Assembly (NCBI RefSeq): GCF_901709675.1
Contig: NC_051106.1
Location: 681,501 to 745,500, forward strand
DNA length: 64,000 bases
Origin: Syngnathus acus
Taxonomy: Eukaryota > Chordata > Actinopteri > Syngnathiformes > Syngnathidae
Direction: 5' to 3'
The position numbers and the translations under genes were made by a program. Below the pieces are notes generated by a model. That model saw only the letters and a list, made by a program, of their open reading frames with translations, was not told the DNA's origin and did not search any database. Numbering within the stretch: position 1 is the stretch's first letter; each line of letters opens with the position of its first letter. Positions 27,865 to 37,237 of this stretch are shown piece by piece.

Positions 27865-27890
27865 AGTGTGAAGGTCTTCACCTTCACACT
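27865..27890. repeat. 10-bp-stem perfect hairpin
   Basis: AGTGTGAAGG pairs with CCTTCACACT around the loop TCTTCA. A related hairpin (TGTGAAGGC/GCCTTCACA) stands near 54737-54758, so the structure recurs in the window. Confidence 0.85.
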
Positions 27891-28699
27891 AATTAGAATT
27901 TGTCATTTCTGTAGAAATTGCGTGTGAAGGCGTAGAGGCTGAATAAAAATTCGGGGAATGCTACAAGATTGTGTTTAAATTTGGAACGTGTTGAAGTGGT
28001 CAGAAAATGGATGAAAATATAGAAAGAATTCTGTAAAATTGGGCGTGAATTTTAAAGTTGAGAATTTGAAATTTTTCAAAAGTGGGAAGTTTGGGAATCG
28101 GTAGGCATAAGATGAACGGTTCAAAAATTGAAATGGGTTGAGTCAGTGAGAAAATTAATTAGAAATTATAAGGGAAAAAGGAAATTTTGCAAAATGTTAC
28201 CGCAATGTTGAAAGTGAAAATGTGAAATTTTAATCTAGAAAGTGAAAGAAATGGATGTTTATTGTCCGGAGAGCTGCATGCACAGCTACAGGAGGGTGAT
28301 GGCTTTTGTTCATACAGCCATGTGAGATGCTGCCAGTCGAGTTTCAGGGACTGAGAATTGGTGATTCCAGGCCAGGATGGCATCGAGGTACACCGAAGTC
28401 CAGCTGGCGATGGGTATGTTACCATGGACATTGTTATTTTTGCTTTTTAACCATTGTGACACATTTTTTAGAATGTGTAAAAAGGGAAAAATAAATAAAT
28501 AAATAAATAAATAAACAAATAAAAATAAAAAACAAAATAACAAAAAAAAAAAAAACAAAGGGGGGAATTGTGAGATTTTAAGTGTTTTCAGATTTGATGG
28601 TTTTTAAGTCTTCAACATGCTAGACGGAGGAGAAGAAACAGCTCGGCAGAAATGAAGTGAATGGGAGACAACATCGTGAAATGGAGCCAAAGCCTGGTA

Positions 28700-29060
28700 A
28701 CAAGTGTCATCATCATCATCATCATCGTTTTAAAGTCCGCTTTCCAGGCGCCGCTGGGTTGGACTGGGTTCTCGATATGGCCGTCTCTAGCCATACTGAG
28801 AATTTTTGGAGCAAAACTTTTTACAGCCGGATGCCCTTCCTGACGCTAACCCAAAGGGAAATTGATTTTCTGTCGGGGTTGACTCCCTTAGCCCATTCCT
28901 CTCCCGAGGAGCCCACTGGGCAGTGGTACTATTTAACCCATAGTTGGGGGCTGGTTCGTGGGCACCAGGGCGTGTCCACACACCGGTGGGCCTGCGTGCC
29001 GCACGTCTAGGGGCCAAACCTCCTCCGAGTCCCTTGTAGTTTAGCCTGGGTCCGTGTTGT
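28700..29060 (+). mobile_element. fish LINE/SINE 3' fragment
   Basis: The stretch GCCGGATGCCCTTCCTGACGC is a hallmark I recognise from fish retroposon 3' ends (RTE or tail-sharing SINE). No coding part or duplication was found, so it is a fragment inside the LARD-like element. Confidence 0.45.
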
Positions 29061-29731
29061 ACCCAGTTACCATGTGTCGCTGCGTGGAGGCACTACATAG
29101 GGCTTGCTGTTAGAGAGGCTATGTACTGGCAGGGAGAGACTTACGCACTCGGCTCTCCCGTTCGCATACTGCTAGCCAGCGGTGAGGGTTGACAGTGAGA
29201 AGTGACATGCACTGGACACTCCACCAACACACTAGACGCATCACAACAACCCGACTTGATGTTATGAAGTCAGACACACCTGCCTGGTAACAAGTGTGGA
29301 GAGTTTTAAAATAGCTTATAATAAATTGTAGACCTTTCAAAACAGGATCAAATAGGTGGGAGAGTATTAAATGTAAAAAATTGGAACAATAACATACAGA
29401 CTCCAAACGGATTTGGAACAGGGGGATAACTTATGAACGTTAAAGTTTGAATAACACATTATTCACGTGATTCATTTGCAGGATAAACAATGGAAGGGAT
29501 TGATAAATTGAACAAATTTAAGATGACTGCAGGAGTATTATGGCGAAAACAAATAGATTCAACAAAGGTTTTTCCCTATAAAATGGTGGCGTTTGGGTTT
29601 GAAGTACATAGTCGCTTCAAAGGAGGAAAAGCATGAATTAAGATACGTGATTGATCAATGATTAAATGTTAGTCAAACAACAGATTGAATAAATTACGAT
29701 GACTATGCTTTGAAAAGGCTATCCCTTATAC

Positions 29732-30089
29732 CAGGGGTGTCAAAAAAAATAAAAAAAATAAAAAATAAAAATAATAATAATAATTTTCGGGCCGCATTGT
29801 AGTCATAGCTTCTTTTGGAGGGCTGTTATGACTGTCACCCCAAATAAATGTATGGGCACCTCATATTATATACAGTAAAAGCTACAAAATAAACTGACAA
29901 GTAATTCGTTTTCAAATCAGACAAGTAAAAACTGGTCTAATAGTTAAAAATAAAATATTATTAAAAGTGAAGACAATTTGCAATTCGAGTAATGACACAT
30001 GAATATGAAGCACAATTTGTCTTCGCGGGCCACATAAAATGATGTGCCTGGCGGCATCTGGCCCCCGGGCCTTGAGTTTGACACCTGTG
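29732..30089. mobile_element. hAT-type MITE (CAGGGGTGTCAAA termini), copy 1
   Basis: Termini CAGGGGTGTCAAA and TTTGACACCTGTG are flanked by the 8-bp duplication CCTTATAC (29724-29731, 30090-30097). An AT-rich expansion follows the left end. The copy at 35935-36203 shares the interior, including TTGTCTTCGCGGGCCACATAA. Confidence 0.92.
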
Positions 30090-30212
30090 CCTTATACAAA
30101 GGTAAAGAAGGATTAGAATTTGATAGAACAGATATGGACATTCACATATTCCAATAGAGTTTAAACTGCTTGCAATACTATTACAAATTAATTGACACTT
30201 GTGAGTGAGTGC

Positions 30213-30214
30213 GG

Positions 30215-30264
<50 letters not shown>
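30213..30264. repeat. (GATT)n microsatellite
   Basis: About 13 tandem GATT units. Confidence 0.95.
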
Positions 30265-30697
30265 CCGAGTGACAGAATGACCGAGACCAAATGACTGAGT
30301 GACCGAATGGGCGATCGTTCGATGTCTGTCTGTCTATATGCAGGTATAGATGTATGTATGTATTTCGTTATTTGTTTATGTATTTTTCTCTCACATTTCC
30401 TTTCTCATCTTCCACTTCTTTCGGGAATCTTCTCGCTTTTAAGAATCTCCCCTGCCATCTCTTCTTGATAGTTCCATGCTGTCACTAGAATGTCGTCTAG
30501 GCCAGTTGCCTTTCCCCTCTCCATCTTTTACAAATGTCTGGGTATGAATTTTATCTATATTTATTTTTCTCACTCATTGGCGGCCCCACAGAGGGACTTG
30601 AAGCGGCTCCACAGAGGGACGTGGTGGGCCGACAGAGGGATTACGAACACATACGGGTTTTTGGTGACCTCAGTTTAACTGAGGTCAACAGAGGGTG

Positions 30698-32543
30698 TGA
30701 AGGAATAGGGTCAAAAGACACAAAACCCGCCTAGCCACAATAACAGATACGCTCACATCTCTTTGGATAAAGTATATAAGCAGACAAGTATATTCATGGA
30801 ATCAACAAATAAAGCAGACATAACTACACATTCTTTGATATAAGATAATAACAGAGGTTGCTACAACTTCATGATTCAATATGTATTTCTGTGCACTGCA
30901 ACATAAATGTCTTTTGATATGTTGCTTAAATAGCTTAATGACCCTTAAGGAACTGTGTAATGCATGCCTGATGTTTGTTCTCTAAATCATGGACACGGCC
31001 AGAGTCGTCTTGACCGTTCAGTACTTGATTATATCTTGTGTTTTGACTAAACGTCATCAGAATCAGAATCAGCTTTATTGTCAATTCCTTCATGCTAGGA
31101 CACACAAAGAAACCGAAATACCGTTCCCCCTATCCCACGGTGACGAGACACAGCACACGATTAACACACAAGTAAAACAACGGGGAGAGAGTTCAGGACC
31201 CCAACAGCCCGGAGATCACAAACTTCGCCAGTGGCGAGCAGTGCTGGCATCCCACAACAAAGTCCCGGCACCATTCTTCACGGATGTAGACGCACAGTCC
31301 ACCTCCACGCGATGTTCCCCCTCGTACAATGGCCCGGTCCGCCCGATAGCGCGCCATCCGCTCCAGACGCACAGCAGCTACACACTGTCCGGTCCGCAGA
31401 ACTCAGCAGGCATGTTGATGTCCAGCGATCGAACGTCCGCCAGAAGAATGGAAGGCACGGCCGGGCGAGCTGGGGTGGCCGCCAGCCAGGCCCGGACGCC
31501 CAACCGGGGGAAGAACAGCAGGCGAGTCCGGCGACGCTCCAGGACGGCGCAGACCGAGCGCCTTTAATGTCCCCGCTTCAAAGTTCAGGTCGCCACAAAA
31601 CCCGCTTTCGCCGATGTCGAGCAGAACCAGCCCGCCGCACTTGAAGCACAACCCGGTACGACGAGACGAACACACAAAACTGGCGGACAAACCCACATTA
31701 AACGACAAAACAAAACACCGTTCGGGACAGAGAGAGGCCGCAGCGTGTGCACGCGCCGCCATCTTACTTGTACTTACATATGTCGCCTAATGCGGGACGC
31801 CAGCTTTTCGATTACTACTGAACGCTCTGCACAGAGGGAAATGTTTTGCCTAACAGAAAAGATATGGTGGGAAGCATGATTAAACTAAGAATATAATGAT
31901 GTGAGCAAAGACATGGATTAATGATGTTACAGCTCACATAAATTCGTACAAAATGACAAAAGTGAAAGAATGAGGTACGACAGTATATGTGCAAGGAATG
32001 GAGCAGAATGTTTACAGGAAGGTCACTTGGAGATAAAACCAGCTGGTGCCAGAAGGAGACAGCCAAGGACTCGGCCAAAGATGATCCCCAAGGCCGAAAG
32101 ACAGGATGGAAGACGGCAGCCCCCCACACACACACCGAATCGTCCATACCAGCACCCACTCCGATGGAATCAAACTCTACTGCGAACCTCGCCCCACCCC
32201 AACGACTCATCACCCATCAAACGCGCCCACACCGGCATGAGCAACTGAATATAAGCAGACCAAAGAACCTTGAACGTTGCCTTTTCTGAATGGAGACTTT
32301 CTGCTCTTGAAAGGCCCAGCGCTGTATTGTACTTTCCTGAAAACAGAGCTTTCTTAACAAGAATTATGATTGAACTCAACCAACCTGTGTAAGTCTAATT
32401 TCTGCTTCAGTGTCCTTGCATTTTCCTAAATCTGAAGAAATTAAACGAGCACGCAGTGAGTGAATTGGATAACAGGTGATTGGCAATGGCTTTTGCCGTG
32501 AGGCGCAGATAGCGCTCCCTAAATTGTGGACCAAAATCCAACA
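30698..32543 (+). repeat. 3' LTR of the LARD-like element, with a LINE-derivative insertion
   Basis: It matches 21425-22547 except for the block at about 31059-31774, which interrupts the sequence CTAAACGTCAT/...TCGCCTAATGCGGG. The TSD of that block is not clear. Confidence 0.88.
31059..31774 (-). mobile_element. short LINE derivative: endonuclease segment joined to 3' tail, copy 1
   Basis: On the minus strand the element starts near 31774, encodes a frame (31762-31403) with RTGLCFKCGGLVLLDIGESG, continues with an endonuclease-like segment in broken frames (RGGGLCVYIREEWC, HCSPLAKFVISG), then jumps straight into a 3' tail (ending TGATTCTGATTCTG at 31059). Reverse transcriptase is absent. The copy at 51503-52012 has the same junction, so this is a family and not a chance deletion. 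The tail matches the LINE tail at 6096-6300, which suggests mobilisation by that LINE. Confidence 0.7.
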
Positions 32544-32547
32544 AGCA

Positions 32548-33379
32548 TTCAAAATGTCATAAATATGATTTCAAAAACAAAAAAATCTGTTTACATGGTT
32601 GTACAAGGGATTTCATTCTCTGTCGTTTTCCTCAAAAAGGAAGCTGAAATGTATTTCTTTTTTTTTTTTTTCACGATAAAACACGTCAAAAAGGAACTGG
32701 AACCCGCCGCGTAAACTAAAACTAAAATTGTTGAATGAAGAAGAGACGACTATTTTAAAATACAAGAAAGACACATCTTCAACAAGAATGCAATACACTC
32801 ATTCGAAAGGCGGTGAGCGCAAGGGACGAGAGAATGCCCATCTTCGAGGAAAGGGGCGGAAGCGGAAATGACGTATCTTATTTTGAAAGCGCATTTTCAA
32901 AAGAGTTAGCCATCAGAAAGAACATCGCAAGTCCAGAAAAGACAACAGAGCGACATAAAAAATCATTGCAAACCTCCAAATCACGCGCTGAGCCTTGACG
33001 TAGGTCCACTTACTCTTATTCCACCGACATTTTTGTTTCGGTTTGGGCAGCTTTTGCACGGTTTCTCGCGTTAAACCAAAGAATGTTCGTCAAGTCAACG
33101 GATAGCGAGAAGCAGTGGCTTTCATTTGTCAATAAATGAAACATTTCTGATGTATTGCTCCAAAATCTCATTTTAGACGAGAGTGTCTAGCAGCTAGACT
33201 ATAGCTTCAGTTAGCTGTGAGTGTTTGCAATTAGTCATGATTTGAAGTTTATTTAATAGATATGTCTATTTTGGCAGCCTTGCTATGTCTGTGAATGTAT
33301 GAATGCATTTGTTGTTGTCTGCAGCATAAGACTTGAGTTTCCAACAATTGTGTGACCGCTGACCCTGGAGAAGAACAAC
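32548..33379 (+). other. spacer and presumed 5' region of the PHD-finger gene
   Basis: No repeat or gene is recognised. The last 200 bases before the ATG at 33380 probably contain 5' UTR. An acceptor-like CTGCAG stands at 33320-33325, so an upstream non-coding exon is possible. Confidence 0.4.
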
Positions 33380-35913
33380 ATGAAGAAGAAAGCCAGGCGC
33401 TTGGGAAGGCACAAAGCGGTCACCAGCAGCAAAATGTTGGTCCAGTGTAAGTATGGAATGAGGAAAGACAACAAACAACTCCCTTTATTACTTTTGACTT
33501 TTCTTTTTTCAAAGAATTGGCTTCTTTTAGTACTGCGCTTATTGTTGTCTTGGTTCCTTTTGAGCAGATTTGGATTTATTTTGTGAATGAGCAATTTTGT
33601 ATTTGACTAAATTATGTCGCGTCGATTGCTTTTGGCTTCATCCTTTACTCAGTTTATTTCATTTTAGATGGGATAATTGTATTGAGTTGAGTATGTTTGT
33701 ACTAAATTTAGTTCCCTCTTCATTTTTTCCCCCCCCTGCTCGGACCCAATGTCGCGTGGTAACTCCCAGGTTGCGTTCTCTGCCGACGCTGTGAGGATGA
33801 CCCCGCCTTGTTTGGGGACAAATTCACCCTGCGGGAGGACAACATCTCTGTGCACTACTTCTGCTTGGTCAGCATCGAGTTGCGCTTTCGTTGCCCCGAG
33901 AAGCCCTTCCTTCATAGACGAAGAACCAAGACCTCGTCCAGAATTTTGACTCGATGCGCTTCTCCTCGCAGCTGACGTCGTGCGGCGTTTACCAGCGGGG
34001 CAAAGATAGCGAGGGCGTGTTGGGGTTCCTGGTGGACGACATCAAGCGGGAGGTCCGCCGCTCGGCGCAACTGGTCGGTTTGCCGCGTCACCGCTGGCCC
34101 GGCAGTTGAGGCTTACTTGTTGCGTCTTGCAGACGTGCTGCGCGTGCAAGAAGAAGGGCGCATGCGTGGGCTGCAACGTGAAAAGTTGCCGAAAGACGGT
34201 GCATTTCCCGTGCGGACGCAACAGTGGGTTTGTTTCGCAGTTTACCCAAAACTTCCCGTGAGTCTCGCGTCTTTGGCCTCGCGCAGCGCAAAATGTGCTT
34301 GTCCCACTCTCTGTCCATCTCTCCGCAGCTCTTACTGTCCCAACCACAGCCCGTCCCAGTCTGCATGCGTGAGCTCAAACCCGAGCCCGCCTCAGTCGTG
34401 TTCCGTGTGCTTGGATGCCATCGACGGCGACCGACAGGTCCTCAAGTGTCCGTCCTGCCGCGCCGGCTGGTTCCACAGAGACTGCGTGCAGGTGAGCTCG
34501 CCCGCCCGCAGACTGACGACCTCACTGTGGACGCGCCTGGCAGCTGTGTGACATTACGTGCGCGTCAGAGGCAAGCGCACAGCGCTGGCCTCTTCTTCTT
34601 CAGATGCGCCTTGTGCAATAACAAGGACGAGTACCAGCGGGAGATGCTACGCATGGGAATCTACATCCCCGAGAGGTACGCAACTCAACACCGCGCAAAA
34701 AAACACATAACTAGAGGCGCACCATAACAACACAGTGTCAAATGGCACAAAAAAAAAACGGCAACATGAACTGACTACTGGCAAAAAAAACAGCAGCCAA
34801 GACATCGCCAGGCAACAAAAGGCATGACATCGAAACACACAGGACAAAACAGCACGAGAACAAGGCAGCGCAACACAATACACAATACTTCGCACAAGCG
34901 AAAGAAATGCAACAGACGATGGCAGGCAGGCAAAAGCCAAAGCAGTGCGCCGAGCGACACAAGCGCACAGCTGGCGAAGGCAATGCGAGACGAGGTCACG
35001 CTGCAAGCCGAGGCGCCTGCAGACCATTGCTGTGGTTGCGGTGCAGAGACGCATCGTGGGAGTTGGAGGCCAACGCCTACGCCGACCTGCTGGAGGTCTA
35101 CATGCACTGCGACGCCTGCGCCTGTTTCTGCACCAACGGACGTGCGCATTCCGCCAAAACCGGGTGAGTCCGCCTCGCCGGAGGTCGCCGCATTCCCGCG
35201 ACGTCGCTCTAAAAGTCGTCGTAATCTTCTCTCCCCGTTGCCACGACGCTCAGGTGGTTCACAGTGATCAGATGCCTGCTGTGCGGATCCAGGGGGACGC
35301 ACAGGAAGTGCTCTGGGCTCAAGGTGGACGCCGCTGACTGGACCTGTTCCGAATGCGCAAAGTCCACTGACAGGAAAGGTGACCAAAACCGACGCCCCTT
35401 TCAAGGCCCTTTTCAGCCGTCTTACGTCCAAGCGGCTTCCTTCACCTTGACATGCTTGTAGAAGCCCTTGCATATGCCTCATCCCCCCCTTGTTCCTGCT
35501 GGCAAATTACCCTAATCCCACCGGCACAACAATAGTCCCTCCATATGAGTGTAGCCGCTTCACACGGACATGCGGGCCTCTCCAGCACACCCCAACACAC
35601 CGCATCCCCTCTTTCTCCAGCAGCCAGCCACCGCAGCACCATCTTCCTGCGAGACCTCCTCCTCTTGGCCACCGGTTCACCGACGCCGCCGGCCTCCCGC
35701 CGACTCCCTCCATTTATCTCCTCTGGCCTCACCGCCGACACGACGAGGAAGAGGAGGACAAAACGCGGCCGAAGCAGGGCCTCTTCCCGCAGAGCCAGCT
35801 CGAGGAGAACCCCCTCCTCCTGCCCATCAAGTCGTCCTACCAGCCCGGCCGTCGGCCACCATGCGCACCTCCTGCCTGGCAACGTTGCACCGTCACAGTT
35901 TCTTAACAATTAA
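33380..35913 (+). CDS. g2e3/phf7-like: PHD-finger protein of the G2E3/PHF7 family, without HECT domain
   Basis: Nine exons join in frame to 398 codons: 33380-33446, 33770-33867, 33972-34073, 34133-34257, 34329-34491, 34569-34675, 35047-35163, 35254-35378 and 35621-35913. The extended PHD begins CCVLCRRC, continues [42 protein letters not shown] and HFPCG. A RING/PHD-like second module follows (CSVCLDAI...[13 protein letters not shown]...[10 protein letters not shown]), then a third finger ([13 protein letters not shown]...WTCSEC) and an Arg/Ser-rich basic tail. These are the zinc modules of PHF7 (histone reader and H2A ubiquitin ligase in male germ cells) and G2E3. Length fits PHF7 (about 380) rather than G2E3 (about 700, with HECT). 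The position just upstream of scfd1 is that of G2E3. The last exon's acceptor is inferred; an upstream alternative at 35462 meets a stop at 35533. Confidence 0.85.
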
Positions 35914-35934
35914 GTTTATTTTATTACTCTAAGA

Positions 35935-36203
35935 CAGGGGTGTCAAACTAATTTTTTTCGGGGGCCGCATTGTAGTCATAGCTTCTTTCGGAGGGCCATT
36001 ATGACTGTCAACCCAAATAAATGTATGAGCACCTCATATTATATACAGTTAAAGCTACAAAACAAACTGATTAAATTGTGATTAAAAGTGAACACAATTT
36101 GAAATTCTAGTAATGACACACAAATCTGATGCACAATTTGTCTTCGCGGGCCACATAAAATGATGTGGCGTGCCGTATCTGGCCTTGAGTTTTGACACCT
36201 GTG
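35935..36203. mobile_element. hAT-type MITE (CAGGGGTGTCAAA termini), copy 2
   Basis: Termini match copy 1 at 29732. The 8-bp duplication is CTCTAAGA (35927-35934, 36204-36211). It sits 21 bases after the stop codon of the PHD gene, so it probably lies in the 3' UTR or at the transcript end. Confidence 0.92.
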
Positions 36204-36570
36204 CTCTAAGATGTAGCATGAAGAGAATGATGTTTCACAGTGATATTGTTCACTTGTTAAATTGTGACTTCAGTATCAACTTGGAAAAATACAACTCTTA
36301 ATTCAAATAAATCCTTCCTTGCTTGCTCGTTTTGTTGAACTGGCTTTTGTACTCTGATTCTTCCCTTGTGAAGACCTCCAAAGTTTGAATTTTCCGCCAA
36401 GGACTACAAGAAAGACCTTTGATACATATGTTTAATGATTCAAATGTTTGCTTGTCACGGTGCTGACAATCACGCTATATCATTTTGGAATAATCCAGCC
36501 AAATTGACACCCTTTATCGGGAGGGGACAAGTCGGTCGCGTCCAACGTCGTTCACTCAAAAGGTAGATAC

Positions 36571-37114
36571 TAGGGGTGTAACGATTCATCGATACACATC
36601 GATTAATCAATATAATGCTCTACGATTTGTTGGCATCGATGCTAAACGTAAACATCGATCTATATCGCCCGTTTTTGACCTCGGACATTAGACGCGACTT
36701 TATTTTGAAATCCAGTTCATTGTTGCTTGCTTCCTCTTTCCGGGAGCAGTGCGCGGCGTGTTGTGTTGTGAGCAGAGCAGGCACGTGAAAGGGGAGCTGA
36801 CAACTACGCGGCTCCTGGGCTGGTGCTATGGCTAGTGTCCAAGAAGACGAGGAAATTCGCTCCCCTTTGGGCTTCAAGTCATTCGTTTGGAAGCACTTTG
36901 TAATTAACTAAATAAAGAGTTTGCAGTACCTTGTTGATTTTGCGTATGAATTGTTATAAATCAGGATATTGTTCTGTATCGATCGTAGAGCACTATATCG
37001 TGATGTATCGTGAATGAATCACAGCAGGCTATAAAATATCGGCAAATATCGTATCGTGTTTCTTTGTATCGATATGATATCGTATCGTGACAAAACCCGC
37101 GATTTACACACCTA
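36571..37114. mobile_element. hAT element (TAGGGGTGTAACGAT termini) with exon-1 relic
   Basis: Termini TAGGGGTGTAACGAT and TACACACCTA carry ATCGATAC motifs. The 8-bp duplication is GTAGATAC (36563-36570, 37115-37122). The element is 544 bp long and lies about 120 bp upstream of the scfd1 start codon, so it may overlap the scfd1 promoter region. Confidence 0.9.
36828..36911 (+). pseudogene. relic of a ZBED/hAT transposase first exon
   Basis: A 27-codon frame beginning MASVQEDEE and reaching GFKSFVWKHF resembles the first residues of ZBED-type hAT transposases up to the start of the BED finger. It stops at TAA (36909-36911) where the cysteines should follow. Confidence 0.55.
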
Positions 37115-37237
37115 GTAGATACCTCCTCTCGGTCGTCTCTCGCGATGGTTTCGTCAAACTGCGTCAGAGTGGCGCCTCCTCCTATTAATGCCTCTTTGTG
37201 CTGATAGACACGTCATCGACATTCCACAACATCCAAG

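Larger units (their letters stand above)
26258..27890 (+). mobile_element. unclassified non-autonomous element enclosing the minisatellite, ending in a hairpin
   Basis: The start (about 26262, TAGAATTTGCAATTCCTG then AAATTGCGTGTGAAGG) is repeated in diverged form at 27890 onward (TAGAATTTGTCATTTCTG, AAATTGCGTGTGAAGG), as if two copies stand head to tail. The first ends with the hairpin 27865-27890. A 3' hairpin next to CTAA would fit a Helitron, but no TC start is clear, so the class is open. Confidence 0.4.
21425..32543 (+). mobile_element. LARD-like non-autonomous LTR element
   Basis: Direct repeats of 1123 bp (21425-22547) and its copy 30698-32543 (carrying a 0.7-kb insertion) flank an 8.15-kb interior. 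They begin TGAAGGAATAG and end CCAACA, with a 4-bp duplication AGCA at 21421-21424 and 32544-32547. Two bases after the first repeat lies a primer-site-like sequence (22550). I count only a few single-base differences between the repeats, so it moved recently. No gag, protease, RT or integrase is recognisable in any frame of the interior. Large LTR elements without coding capacity are called LARDs and depend on a helper element. Confidence 0.85.

Noticed and set aside
27865-27890. Firm call of a Helitron 3' end
   Set aside because: The hairpin and adjacent CTAA are suggestive, but no TC 5' end or Rep/Hel sequence was found.
21425-32543. Segmental duplication as explanation of the 1.1-kb direct repeats
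   Set aside because: The TG...CA ends, the AGCA duplication and the primer-site-like sequence just inside the first repeat favour LTRs.
34647-35482. Minus-strand frames of 135-235 codons in the PHD gene
   Set aside because: They overlap introns and exons of the + strand gene in antisense with no recognisable domain.
35462-35535. Last exon of the PHD gene starting at 35462
   Set aside because: Its frame meets TAG at 35533 and gives an unlike-family tail; the acceptor at 35620 joins in frame to a long basic tail instead.
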